Assembly: GCA_012744275.1 (NCBI GenBank)
Contig: JAAYIE010000060.1
Location: 45,026 to 109,025 of the forward strand
Reading direction: 5' to 3'
DNA length: 64,000 nucleotides
Source: Desulfobulbaceae bacterium
GTDB taxonomy: Bacteria > Desulfobacterota > Desulfobulbia > Desulfobulbales > Desulfobulbaceae
Position numbers and translations under genes: made by a program. Positions 16,956 to 25,115 of the stretch are shown here, in pieces; position 1 is the stretch's first letter; each line of letters starts with the position of its first letter. The notes under the pieces are model-generated. The model was given only the letters and a program-made list of their open reading frames with translations, ran no database searches and was not told the origin of the DNA.

Positions 16956-17726
16956 ATGCACCAACCCATTGAAAACCCAAAAAAGAAGGCGGCAAATGCA
17001 GCCACCCTGCTTGCCACTGCCCGTCAAAGCGTGGCCCTGACCGGGGCAGGCATTTCCGTGCCCAGTGGCATTCCGGATTTTCGCAGTGCTGGCGGGCTAT
17101 GGAGCCATTTCCAGCCGGACGAATATGCTACCCTTGATGTTTTTTTGCAGAATCCGGCCAAGGCCTGGCAGCTATTCCGCGCCATGGCGGAGATGCTTGC
17201 GGATAAAGAGCCGAATCCCGCCCATTATGCACTGGCAACGCTGGAAGGGCATGGACGTTTAACCGCCATCATCACCCAGAATATAGACGGCCTGCATCAG
17301 GCTGCTGGCAGCAAATACGTGGTGGAGATGCATGGCGGCAGTAACATTTTGCATTGCCTGCGCTGCGGTTATGAAGAAGCCTTGGACACAACCAGGCTTA
17401 GAGAAAACACGGTGCCTGCCTGCCCGGAATGCGGTTTTAGCCTGAAGCCCAAGGTGGTGCTCTTTGGCGAGAACGTGGCGGAACTGGAAAGCGTGCATGG
17501 CCTGGCCAGCGGCTGTGATGTGCTCTTGGTGATCGGCACTTCGGCCCAAGTTTATCCGGCGGCAGCCCTGCCCGGACTGGTGAGCCGCCAGGGCGGCAGC
17601 ATTATCGAAATGAACAGGGAGCCGTCCCTTGCTGCCGCCACCGGCATTCAGCCCGATTTTTTTCTGGGCGGCGATATTAGAGAGAGCCTGCCCCGCCTAC
17701 TTAAAGAAGTGGAGCAGCAACTCTGA
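16956..17726 (+). CDS. cobB: Sir2-family NAD-dependent protein deacylase
   Basis: 256 residues. Sirtuin motifs appear in order: GAGISVPSGIPDFRSAGGLW (NAD-binding loop), TQNIDGLHQ, MHGG with the catalytic His, a structural zinc site made of CLRC and CPEC, and GTSAQVYPAA. It removes acetyl or succinyl groups from lysines, forming O-acyl-ADP-ribose and nicotinamide; AMP-forming acyl-CoA synthetases are usual targets. The 5' neighbour is an anion exporter, with probable cotranscription but no clear functional link. Class cannot be fixed by eye: the Tyr/Arg pair typical of desuccinylases (class III) is not visible at the expected place. Confidence 0.92.
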   Translation: MHQPIENPKKKAANAATLLATARQSVALTGAGISVPSGIPDFRSAGGLWSHFQPDEYATLDVFLQNPAKAWQLFRAMAEMLADKEPNPAHYALATLEGHGRLTAIITQNIDGLHQAAGSKYVVEMHGGSNILHCLRCGYEEALDTTRLRENTVPACPECGFSLKPKVVLFGENVAELESVHGLASGCDVLLVIGTSAQVYPAAALPGLVSRQGGSIIEMNREPSLAAATGIQPDFFLGGDIRESLPRLLKEVEQQL

Positions 17727-17746
17727 TTCGGCTGTACAGGACGGAC

Positions 17747-18157
17747 TCAATCCCTTTGGATCACCTGTTTCTTGCCATCCTCCCCTAAAGAAACATAGGT
17801 GATGGCTGCCTCTGTGACCTTGACGGCCCGAAAGGCCATGTCCCGATCCGGTAGCACCGGCAGCACCCAGACCTCGACGATAATGGTCAGCGAAGTGGTA
17901 CCAATCCGGCTGACACGGCCATAGCTACTGACCACATCACCGACCCGTACCGGCCGGATAAAGCGCATGCCCTCCACCGCTACGGTGGTGGTGCGGGTGC
18001 GGGCGGTCTGCTTGGCCAGGATGCTGCCAGCCAGATCCATCTGCGACATGATCCAGCCGCCAAAGACATCGCCATTAAAGCTGGTGTCCGTGGGCATGGG
18101 AATGGTGCGGAGCAAGAGCTCTCCCTGTGGCTCGGTGGCCTCTGCTTTGTTGCTCAT
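17747..18157 (-). CDS. Acyl-CoA thioesterase, hotdog fold (YciA-like)
   Basis: 136 residues from the ATG at 18157, which has AGGAG directly upstream; an upstream in-frame start adds 27 residues without one. Motifs of the YciA/BACH group are visible: RTIPMPTDTSFNGDVFGGWIMSQMD (the Asn-Gly-x-x-Phe-Gly-Gly core, with the catalytic Asp in MSQMD) and VEGMRFIRPVRVGD. It hydrolyses short to medium acyl-CoAs, probably recycling CoA. It faces cobB tail to tail and diverges from the selenoprotein gene. Confidence 0.88.
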   Translation of the reverse strand: MSNKAEATEPQGELLLRTIPMPTDTSFNGDVFGGWIMSQMDLAGSILAKQTARTRTTTVAVEGMRFIRPVRVGDVVSSYGRVSRIGTTSLTIIVEVWVLPVLPDRDMAFRAVKVTEAAITYVSLGEDGKKQVIQRD

Positions 18158-18303
18158 AAGTACTCCTGTGACGGTTCCGGATTTTTCCTGCGGCTGCTTG
18201 AATTGTCCGGTACCTTTCTCTATAGTAGCGTGTTCCAATAATCAACCGGCGCTCTGCTGTCGGTATTGCTGTGACTGTCTACTGTTTCTTAGGGAGGATA
18301 ACA

Positions 18304-18657
18304 ATGCGTATTGATTGGGCCTATCTGCGTAAGGGCTGAGCATCCTGTATCAAGGCACAGGCTGTGCTGGAGGAAAGGGGTATGGCAATTGACAGTGTGG
18401 CTGATGCGCGCAAGGAAACCCTGCGCGCTGACGAGGCCTGGCAGCTTTTGGAGAAAGCCGGTGAAATTGTCATCGCTAAGGGTAAGAAGGTGCTGCATCT
18501 GGAGCCAAAGAAAGATGGCAAGGAAGCCGTGCTTGCCGAAGCGCTTGGCCGCAGCGGTACCCTGCGTGCACCCACCCTCCGTTTGGGATCGCGTTATTTA
18601 GTGGGCTGGAGCGAACCCTTGTATGCGGAATATTTCCCTGCGGATAACGATGAATAA
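18304..18657 (+). CDS. ArsC/Spx-like thioredoxin-fold selenoprotein (in-frame TGA as Sec)
   Basis: The ATG at 18304 has a strong AGGGAGG upstream, but its frame meets TGA at codon 12 (18337-18339) and then stays open to 18657, giving 117 residues if TGA is read as selenocysteine. The sequence around it is RKG-U-ASCIKAQAVLEERG: U-x-x-C replaces the usual CxxC at the start of an ArsC/Spx-like fold, in the same position as the redox Cys in WAYLRKGC. A hairpin follows 14 bases after the TGA (see SECIS entry). A start at the internal ATG 18364 would lose the redox site and has no good ribosome site. The 3' end overlaps bioF by 8 bases, so translation must pass the TGA for coupling. Substrate unknown; arsenate is not implied. 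Confidence 0.85.
18354..18368 (+). promoter_or_regulatory. Candidate bacterial SECIS hairpin
   Basis: GGCAC pairs with GTGCT (one G-T) around the loop AGGCT, starting 14 bases after the Sec TGA. Size, spacing and the CAGG.CUG apex resemble the upper stem-loop of the E. coli fdhF SECIS, which SelB recognises. Confidence 0.6.
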
Positions 18658-19837
18658 TTTTGTCACTGATCTGAGTGCCAGGCTGGATGAACTGCGCAGC
18701 CAGGGACAATTGCGCAACTTCATGGCAGTAGAGCATCAACCAGGTGGTGACATTACAGTGGCAGGCCGGCGCTACCTCAACCTGGCGGGTAATGATTATC
18801 TGGGCTTGGCCACGGATAGCGCCCTCTGCGCGGTCTTTTACGGTCAGCAGCACAATAAAAACCTGCTGACCAGCCATGGTCTGGGCAGTACCGCCTCCCG
18901 CCTGATGACTGGCAACACTCAGGTGTGCGCCCTGTTTGAAGAGGAGCTGGCTCGTTTTTACCAGCAGGAAGCAGCCCTATTGTTCAACTCCGGTTACCAC
19001 CTCAACGTGGGCCTTTTACCCGCGCTCAGTACCAAGGAAGACCTAATTTTGGCCGACAAGCTCTGCCATGCCAGCCTGATCGACGGCATGCGTCTGAGTC
19101 GAGCCAAGGTGCTGCGCTACCCGCATCTGGATTATGCTGCTATCGAGCGTATTCTTGCCCGGGAGCGAGAGCGTTATCGCCATGTTTTTCTGGTGAGTGA
19201 ATCCATCTTCAGCATGGATGGCGACTGTGCCGATCTTGTCGAATTGGTGCGGCTGAAGGAGAAATGGGGAGCGGTACTTTATTTGGACGAGGCGCACGGG
19301 GTGGGCATCCGGGGAGCAGGCGGCCGCGGCCTTGCCGAAGAGCAGGGTGTTCTCAAGAGCATTGATCTTTTCATCGGCACCTGCGGCAAGGCCTATGGCG
19401 GGGTGGGAGCCTTTGTCGTGGCCAAGCGCAGTGTTGTTGACTATCTTATCAATACCGCCCGGCCGCAGATCTTCAGCACTGGTCTGCCCCCGGTCAATGT
19501 GGCCTGGCTGCATTTTGTGCTGAAGCGTTTGCCAAGGCTGGCGGCAGAGCGCATACGGGTGGCGGAGCTATCTGAACGTCTGCGCCAGGCTTTGCGGGCC
19601 GAAGGCCTGGACACCATGGGGGCGAGCAATATTGTGCCGGTTTTAATTGGCGATTCCAGCCGCACCTTGGCCGTGGCTGAAGAGGTGCGCGGCCAGGGCT
19701 ATTGGGTGACAGCTATTCGTCCGCCCACGGTGCCCCAGGGCACCTCGCGTCTGCGCCTTTCCCTTAACGCCTCCATGAGCTGGGAGATGCTCGCACCATT
19801 GCCCAGGCTGATCGCCCAGGCCATGAGCAAAAGTTAG
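18650..19837 (+). CDS. bioF: 8-amino-7-oxononanoate synthase
   Basis: 395 residues of the alpha-oxoamine synthase family. Motifs: NLAGNDYLGLA near the N-terminus, SHGLGSTASRLMTGN, DKLCHASLIDG, LYLDEAHGVGIRG and GTCGKAYGGVGAFV with the PLP Lys. BioF condenses pimeloyl-ACP or -CoA with alanine in biotin synthesis. Related CqsA/KBL/ALAS enzymes share these motifs, but bioG lies about 3.7 kb downstream, which supports biotin. The TCGKAYGG active-site loop differs slightly from the usual LGKA.GG. The start overlaps the selenoprotein gene; the product would feed the biotin-dependent carboxylase encoded at 3.4-7 kb. Confidence 0.85.
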   Translation: MNNFVTDLSARLDELRSQGQLRNFMAVEHQPGGDITVAGRRYLNLAGNDYLGLATDSALCAVFYGQQHNKNLLTSHGLGSTASRLMTGNTQVCALFEEELARFYQQEAALLFNSGYHLNVGLLPALSTKEDLILADKLCHASLIDGMRLSRAKVLRYPHLDYAAIERILARERERYRHVFLVSESIFSMDGDCADLVELVRLKEKWGAVLYLDEAHGVGIRGAGGRGLAEEQGVLKSIDLFIGTCGKAYGGVGAFVVAKRSVVDYLINTARPQIFSTGLPPVNVAWLHFVLKRLPRLAAERIRVAELSERLRQALRAEGLDTMGASNIVPVLIGDSSRTLAVAEEVRGQGYWVTAIRPPTVPQGTSRLRLSLNASMSWEMLAPLPRLIAQAMSKS

Positions 19838-19859
19838 CATCTAGACTCAGGCGCTGGAA

Positions 19860-20576
19860 TCATTCGTGGGCATGGGGCATATCCCCCAGGGGATGCGCAT
19901 GCACATGCTGATGCAGATGCAGGCTCTCGCTGCGCCTGAGCCGCTGACCTTCAATGCTCATAAAGCCAGTGCAGGTATCACGTAAAAAATCAAAGTCGTG
20001 CGAGACGATAATCCATCCGGTCTGAAGCTCATGCAAAATCTGCATGAGCTTTTTTTTATGCGTTGGATCAAGGTCGTTGGTGGGTTCATCCAGAAGAAGC
20101 ACCTTGGGTTGCATGGCCAGGATTGAGGCCAGTGCGATCAGCCGCTTTTCGCCGCCAGAGAGTTGGTGGGTCAGCCGGTCGCGCAGATTACTCAGACCGA
20201 GCTGTGCCAGGGTCTGCTCGGCCCGTTTTTTTGCCTCAGCCGGAGACAAACCCAGGTTGAGCGGGCCAAAGGCCAAGTCTTCCAGCACGGTGGCATGAAA
20301 GAGCTGGTCATCCGCATTTTGCAGCACCAGCCCCACTTCCCGCCGCAGTGCCCGGAATTCCTTTTCCTTACTGATAATGCAGTCATAGAAGCGGATATGG
20401 CCGCTCTTTGGCTTGAGCAGCCCGGTCACCAGGAGGAAAAAGGTGCTTTTGCCGCAGCCGTTCGGCCCGTGGAAGCCGATCTTTTCGGTGGCATGGAAGG
20501 CAAAAGATGTATCCTGCAAAAGTTCTGGCCCCTGCGGGTAGGCAAAGGAGATGTGGTCCAGAGCAAAGAGAGGCAT
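19860..20576 (-). CDS. nikO: Energy-coupling ATPase of a Ni/Co transporter
   Basis: 238 residues. ABC ATPase motifs are GPNGCGKST (Walker A), LSGGEKR signature, VLLLDEPTNDLDP (Walker B) and the switch His in IIVSHD. It groups with CbiO/NikO by its place as last gene of a five-gene nikK-M-L-Q-O set. The C-terminus is His-rich (HLHQHVHAHPLGDMPHAHE pattern), plausibly a cytoplasmic nickel-binding tail. It couples ATP hydrolysis to NikMQ-mediated metal entry. Confidence 0.9.
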   Translation of the reverse strand: MPLFALDHISFAYPQGPELLQDTSFAFHATEKIGFHGPNGCGKSTFFLLVTGLLKPKSGHIRFYDCIISKEKEFRALRREVGLVLQNADDQLFHATVLEDLAFGPLNLGLSPAEAKKRAEQTLAQLGLSNLRDRLTHQLSGGEKRLIALASILAMQPKVLLLDEPTNDLDPTHKKKLMQILHELQTGWIIVSHDFDFLRDTCTGFMSIEGQRLRRSESLHLHQHVHAHPLGDMPHAHE

Positions 20577-20582
20577 TGTTGT

Positions 20583-21326
20583 CTAGAAAAGGGTGAAATA
20601 CAAGAGTAGCAGCGCAAGGGCTGCGACGGTAAATTTACCATCCCTACGGGTGAAGCGGAATTCGGCCAGCGAGGTAAAGTGGCCGCTAAAACCGCGCAGC
20701 AGCATGGCCTGATGGATACGCCCGGCTCGGTCGATACTGCGCAACAGGGTCAGGCCCACCAGGGTACCCAGGGTACGGTAACTGTGCAGACTGCTCGTGG
20801 CGACAAAATTATGCAGGCGCAGGGCTGTGTTGAGGCGCTGCCATTCATCGGCCAGAAGGAAGATGGCACGGTAGGTAAAGAGCAACAGAAAGACAAACTT
20901 TCCCGGCAGGCGCAGGGCATGGAGTGCATGGCCAAAATACGCCACCGGCATTGTAGCCACGCAGGCAATAAAAAGCAGGCTGATGGCATTGGCTTTCAGG
21001 GTAATCAGCCACACCAGGTGCAAACCAGCCAGGCTGCAACTGAGGCTGCCTAGATGGAAGGCCGCCGGGCCAGGCATGGTGCAGGGCACAGTCAGCCATA
21101 GAAAAAGCACAAAGATATTGACCGCAGCCAAGCGCCGCAGCAGTGGCCGCAGGGGCGGGCGGCTGCAGATAAGGAGCAGGCAGGCGGCAATAAGGCCGAA
21201 TTTAGCCTGTTGCCAGGTAGTTGCCACGGCCAGTACGCAGGAAAAAATGAAGGCGACGCCAATGCGCAGGCGAGCATCGAGTGCATGTACCCAGCTGTTC
21301 CCATGAGCAAAGGGTTCAGAAAACAC
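20583..21326 (-). CDS. nikQ: Energy-coupling transmembrane subunit of Ni/Co transporter
   Basis: 247 residues with five to six transmembrane helices, the CbiQ/NikQ length. The start WVHALDARLRIGVAFIFS contains the family's D.R.K/R region, and the cytoplasmic coupling segment LRSIDRAGRIHQAMLLRGFSG carries the A-R-G type motif that docks onto the ATPase. It is 6 bases from nikO and nikL. With CbiQ as the other name, substrate (Ni versus Co) depends on the NikK/NikL partners, which favour nickel. Confidence 0.9.
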   Translation of the reverse strand: MFSEPFAHGNSWVHALDARLRIGVAFIFSCVLAVATTWQQAKFGLIAACLLLICSRPPLRPLLRRLAAVNIFVLFLWLTVPCTMPGPAAFHLGSLSCSLAGLHLVWLITLKANAISLLFIACVATMPVAYFGHALHALRLPGKFVFLLLFTYRAIFLLADEWQRLNTALRLHNFVATSSLHSYRTLGTLVGLTLLRSIDRAGRIHQAMLLRGFSGHFTSLAEFRFTRRDGKFTVAALALLLLYFTLF

Positions 21327-21331
21327 CAGAT

Positions 21332-21988
21332 TTATTCCGTTTTTTTTCGGTTTTTCCAGACCAGAAGCAGGGCTAAGATGCCGAAAATCCAGCCAATACC
21401 GCCAATAATTTCAATAAAGCCCGGCCCTTTGGCTTGCTCGGCAGCCAGCATGGCCTTGATCGGGCCAAGACGGGCATCAAGCGAACGGTTGATCATGGCC
21501 TCAAGCTCCTGCACGCTTATGCTGACCTGAGCAGAGGTATTGGCTGTCGCTGGTAAGACAGGCGCAGACGGCGTTTTTTCTACGGCAGAATGCGGTGCAG
21601 GAGTTGTCTCCGGCGATGGCGGCAAGGCGGCTGTCTGCGAATTCAGTTCTGCTGCAGGCAGTATCCATTCGCCCTGATGGCCTTCGCCAGCTTTGATGGT
21701 GAGGCGCAGGTCAACAGGCTGCTCTGCAATCTCGGCGGGAATGGCAAAGCGGGCCGCGCCCTGGCTATCGGTTTTGCCCTGGACAAGCGGTTTGCCGCTC
21801 TCTGCCTCAACAATTTCAATGATGCCGTTCTGTACCGGTTTTGCCTTGCTGAAGCGGCCATCAACCACAATCTGCCCCTGTTCCACATAGGCAAAGAGAT
21901 GCACCCGGTGGGCCAGAGCTGGTGTGGCTGGGCAAAGCAGGCTGAGTATGAGGAGGCAGGGAGTGATAAGACGGAGCATGGTTTTCAC
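21332..21988 (-). CDS. nikL: NikL-type accessory subunit of nickel ECF transporter
   Basis: 218 residues. Start is GTG at 21988; an ATG 9 bases in is equally possible. Signal peptide ending ALAH, so the mature N-terminus begins with His, a feature of NikL/NikN-type extracellular subunits that may contact metal. A carboxypeptidase-like beta domain follows (ARFAIPAEIAEQPVDLRLT), then a Pro/Thr-rich linker, then one C-terminal helix (GWIFGILALLLVWKNRKK) with basic stop-transfer. It lies between nikM and nikQ with spacers of 3-5 bases. Confidence 0.8.
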   Translation of the reverse strand: MKTMLRLITPCLLILSLLCPATPALAHRVHLFAYVEQGQIVVDGRFSKAKPVQNGIIEIVEAESGKPLVQGKTDSQGAARFAIPAEIAEQPVDLRLTIKAGEGHQGEWILPAAELNSQTAALPPSPETTPAPHSAVEKTPSAPVLPATANTSAQVSISVQELEAMINRSLDARLGPIKAMLAAEQAKGPGFIEIIGGIGWIFGILALLLVWKNRKKTE

Positions 21989-21991
21989 CCG

Positions 21992-22603
21992 TTATACACT
22001 GTGATGAGGTCGCTGGAGCAATGCTGGGCGTACTTTAGCGAGAAAGGCAACGGCCGAGGCAGTCACCAGGCCTTCCGCCACGGCCACGGGCAGATGCCCG
22101 AACATCAGGACTTTGGCGGCAGTAGCAAAACCCTCATCCGTAAAGCCGAGACTCAGGGCGGTGAGGATGGCCGCCCCTGCTACGCCACACATGCCGCAGC
22201 AGAAGGCGGAGAAAAATCTTGGCCAGCCCTCGCGGTTCAACCAGGGGCGCGCCAGATAGCCGGCCAGAATGGCGGGCAGGGCCATGTTCAAGGTATTGAC
22301 CCCCAGGGTGGTCAGACCGCCATATTGAAAGAGCAGGGCTTGCAAAAGAAGCGCCACTGCAATGGCGGGAAAGGCGGCCCAGCCCAGGAGCACGCCTAAT
22401 AGACCGTTGAGGATCAGATGTGCGCTCACCGGGCCAATGGGCACATGCACAAGCGAGGCGGTAAAAAAGGCGGCGGAGAGTAGGGCCACCGGGATGATCC
22501 GGTTTTCATCCAGACGGCGCAAACCAAGGGCGCAGCCTGCCAGACTCAGCGCGCCGCCCAGAGCAAGAATAGGTGGCCCGAGTACTCCTTCGGCAATGTG
22601 CAT
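21992..22603 (-). CDS. nikM: Substrate-specific transmembrane subunit of Ni/Co transporter
   Basis: 203 residues. It begins MHIAEGVL, the diagnostic CbiM/NikM N-terminus whose amino group and His2 ligate the metal. The second diagnostic patch VHVPIGPVSAHLIL with another ligand His is present, as is LLQALLFQYGGLTTLGVNT. About seven helices. This is the S-component that selects Ni2+ or Co2+. NikK and NikL flank it. Confidence 0.93.
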   Translation of the reverse strand: MHIAEGVLGPPILALGGALSLAGCALGLRRLDENRIIPVALLSAAFFTASLVHVPIGPVSAHLILNGLLGVLLGWAAFPAIAVALLLQALLFQYGGLTTLGVNTLNMALPAILAGYLARPWLNREGWPRFFSAFCCGMCGVAGAAILTALSLGFTDEGFATAAKVLMFGHLPVAVAEGLVTASAVAFLAKVRPALLQRPHHSV

Positions 22604-22614
22604 GTAGTTCGCCT

Positions 22615-23388
22615 CTATTTACGCTGCGGGTCAACAAAGTGCGACCAGAGCACCGCCCCGAGTTCCACCTCCTTGAGGCTGCCCTCATGCGTGATTTTTT
22701 CTGTAGCCGTGCTCAAAGCGGCAAAACCCCACCAGCCGGCAAAGGGGATGGCATAGGAAAACACCCCGTTGGCATCCGCCTTGACCGCTTGGGTGATGAA
22801 AGCATCCTCCGGTGGCAGGTAGTTTTGATTCTGATTAAAATACTCCACCTCAACCAGCGCGCCCGCTACTGGTTTGCCATCCAAAAGCACCTGTCCCTGG
22901 AACAGATTACCCGTATAGTTGCCAAAGGGGCGGGTGAGGGGTACGATTTCTGTTTTTAGGCCAACAGGCTCGTCCCAGCCCTCTTCCCCACCAAAGGCGG
23001 TGACATAGGTTTTGGTGTAGTGGATGATGAAGCAGTCTTCCGCCGGTTCCCAGTAGGGCGCAGGCTCCATGACAAACTGGTAGAGACCTGGTCGGGCAAA
23101 AGTATAATCAGCGCTCCAGGCCTGCTGACCAAAAGCAGTAGCTGGTTGCAGGCTGCTGTTGAGATCTTTTTTTTCACCGTCTGCTACTACGTAAAAGGCA
23201 GCCGGTTTATCCTGCGCCATGCCGACCGCTTCCATAGGATGGGAAAAGGAAAGGTTGAGGCGTATATTGGCCTGTTGCCTGTCTGCTACTATGTCCCGGC
23301 TGGGAATGACCATGCCAAAGTGGGCATGAGCGGTATTGCATAAGATGAAAAAGGCCAAGGGCAGGGTAAGTGCGGGAACGCAGAACAT
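22615..23388 (-). CDS. nikK: NikK-type periplasmic nickel-binding protein (DUF4198)
   Basis: 257 residues from the ATG at 23388, preceded by CCAGGAGG; an in-frame start 27 bases further upstream lacks a site. Signal peptide ends TAHAH, leaving His at the mature N-terminus. The DUF4198 pattern [26 protein letters not shown] and [10 protein letters not shown]-like C-terminal strand (here [11 protein letters not shown]) is clear. NikK proteins accompany NikMLQO and supply nickel. It is the first gene of the operon; an inverted repeat lies upstream at 23432-23450. Confidence 0.85.
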   Translation of the reverse strand: MFCVPALTLPLAFFILCNTAHAHFGMVIPSRDIVADRQQANIRLNLSFSHPMEAVGMAQDKPAAFYVVADGEKKDLNSSLQPATAFGQQAWSADYTFARPGLYQFVMEPAPYWEPAEDCFIIHYTKTYVTAFGGEEGWDEPVGLKTEIVPLTRPFGNYTGNLFQGQVLLDGKPVAGALVEVEYFNQNQNYLPPEDAFITQAVKADANGVFSYAIPFAGWWGFAALSTATEKITHEGSLKEVELGAVLWSHFVDPQRK

Positions 23389-23431
23389 ATCAACCTCCTG
23401 GAAAGTATTGCACACGAAAAAAATAATAATA

Positions 23432-23450
23432 ACACATAATCACATTGTGT
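23432..23450. promoter_or_regulatory. Inverted repeat between nikK and bioG
   Basis: ACACA and TGTGT arms are 9 bases apart in AT-rich DNA (AACACATAATCACATTGTGT). It lies in the divergent control region and is a candidate metal-regulator operator. It does not match the classical GTATGA NikR half-site. Confidence 0.35.
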
Positions 23451-23521
23451 ACTGACCGGATATAGGGCTGTCAAGCAGAAGTTGATTGGTAGGGCTCACG
23501 AACTACGGAAAAGGAGAAGAA

Positions 23522-24244
23522 ATGCTTCTTAAAGAAAATACAATGGGAGATGGAACAGGAGCTGTTTGTACCTGGCTGCACCGGCGTCAGGAACCGGTAT
23601 GCCTGCTCTTCTTTGCCGGCTGGGGCATGGATGCCGAGCCCTTTTCTCCTCTGCTGGCTGGCGGGGTGGATGTGTGCATGCTCAGCCATTACCAAAGTCT
23701 GGAACCGCCGCAACTGGCAGAATTGCATCAGTATGAGGAAATCGTGCTTGTTGCCTGGTCTTTTGGAGTGTGGATGGCAGCGCAGGTCTGTGCCTGGCCG
23801 CTCAGAGCGGCCTGCAACGAGGTCATTGCCCTGGGCGGTACTTTGCAGCCAGTGGATGCGCGCTTTGGTCTTGCACCGGAGCAATTCGAAAGCATGCTCG
23901 CCGATTTTGGCCAGGAAAAACTGCACGCCTTTTATCGGGCCATGTTTGATGAGCCAGCCCATAGAGAACTTTTTCTGGCGAACACACCCAGCCGCAGCTT
24001 GGAAGATTTGCGCCACGAGTTGGCGTTTTTGCACCAGGGCAGCGTGCAGGCTAAAACTGCGCTGGATATTTTCAGCCACCATGTCATTACCGGTCGCGAT
24101 CGCATCTTTTCCGGCCGCAATCAGGCGCGGGCTTGGGGCCGGCAGACGGAGTGCCAAATCATGCCCTGGCCGCATTTCCCCTTTTATCATTTTGAGACCT
24201 GGGGAGATTTTTTGACTGCGCTCCGCCCTTATCAAGGCAGTTAA
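23522..24244 (+). CDS. bioG: Pimeloyl-ACP methyl ester esterase, BioG family
   Basis: 240 residues from the ATG at 23522 (AAGGAGAAG upstream); an upstream in-frame start has none. The DUF452/BioG signature is present: LLFFAGWGMDAEPF, then VAWSFGVWMA holding the nucleophilic Ser in a W-S-F-G elbow, and PWPHFPFYHF with the catalytic His near the C-terminus. BioG releases pimeloyl-ACP from its methyl ester, ending the BioC-dependent pathway. bioF lies about 3.7 kb upstream, separated by the nickel importer on the other strand; bioC, bioA, bioD and bioB are not in the window. Confidence 0.87.
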   Translation: MLLKENTMGDGTGAVCTWLHRRQEPVCLLFFAGWGMDAEPFSPLLAGGVDVCMLSHYQSLEPPQLAELHQYEEIVLVAWSFGVWMAAQVCAWPLRAACNEVIALGGTLQPVDARFGLAPEQFESMLADFGQEKLHAFYRAMFDEPAHRELFLANTPSRSLEDLRHELAFLHQGSVQAKTALDIFSHHVITGRDRIFSGRNQARAWGRQTECQIMPWPHFPFYHFETWGDFLTALRPYQGS

Positions 24245-24257
24245 AGGCTCAATCGTT

Positions 24258-25115
24258 CTAGGTTCGTGTGCCGCGGGCAAAAAGCAGGCTGCAGGCAAAC
24301 CAGCAGCAGGCTATGAGGATGATGGTGGCACCGGTGGCGGTGCGGGCCCAGTCTTGGGCTGAGACGATCAGGCCCAGTATGGCAGAGCTGGTACTGATGA
24401 GGAGTGTCCACCAGAACATGGTCCCCGCGTTCCGAGACAGATTACGGGCGCTGGCTGCTGGAACTACCAAGAGGGCCGTCACCAGGAAGACACCGATGGC
24501 CTGTACGGCCAGCATGACAATGAGGGCAAGCAAGCCCGCAAATACATACTGCAGGGGCGGTACCCGAACCCGGTGAGTACGGGCCAGGGTGGTATTGATG
24601 CCCACATACAGCAGCCGGTTATAGGTGCGGGCAAGGAAGATCAGCACAAAGAAGAGCAGCAGCAAAAGTACCCAGATCTCGGTTTCACTAATGGTGAGGA
24701 TATCACCATAGAGAAAACGTTGCATGTCGCGCGCCAGCGAGCGATCCCGGCTGACCATGGCCAGACCAAAGGCGATCATGCCGGAGAAAAAAACGCCGAT
24801 AACGGTATCACTGGCCAGATCACTGTGGCGTTGGGCTGCGGTAATACCCAAACCCACTGCCAGTCCGAACAGGGGCATGGTCCAATCGGGCGAAATGGCG
24901 AGCAGCATGCCCAGAGCCACACCGGTAAAGGCAGAATGGCTGATGGCCTCGGCATAGAAGGCCATGCGGAAGTTGACCATGATAATACCCATGGCCGCAG
25001 TCATGGGGGCAAGCAACAAGAGCGCCACCAGCGCCTGTTGCATGAAGCGCGCCTGCATACAGGGCAGGGGCAGTGCCTGGGCAACAAAGGCGTACAGCCA
25101 GGAAAGATCAGGCAT
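24258..25115 (-). CDS. znuB: Zinc/manganese ABC transporter permease
   Basis: 285 residues with eight to nine transmembrane helices, matching ZnuB/MntB (PF00950). The typical FRMAFYAEAISHSAFTGVALG and the C-terminal QAIGVFLVTALLVVPAASAR motifs are present. It overlaps the ATPase gene by 8 bases and is the last of a three-gene operon on the minus strand. The neighbouring Fur-like regulator and His-rich binding protein point to zinc. Confidence 0.9.
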   Translation of the reverse strand: MPDLSWLYAFVAQALPLPCMQARFMQQALVALLLLAPMTAAMGIIMVNFRMAFYAEAISHSAFTGVALGMLLAISPDWTMPLFGLAVGLGITAAQRHSDLASDTVIGVFFSGMIAFGLAMVSRDRSLARDMQRFLYGDILTISETEIWVLLLLLFFVLIFLARTYNRLLYVGINTTLARTHRVRVPPLQYVFAGLLALIVMLAVQAIGVFLVTALLVVPAASARNLSRNAGTMFWWTLLISTSSAILGLIVSAQDWARTATGATIILIACCWFACSLLFARGTRT

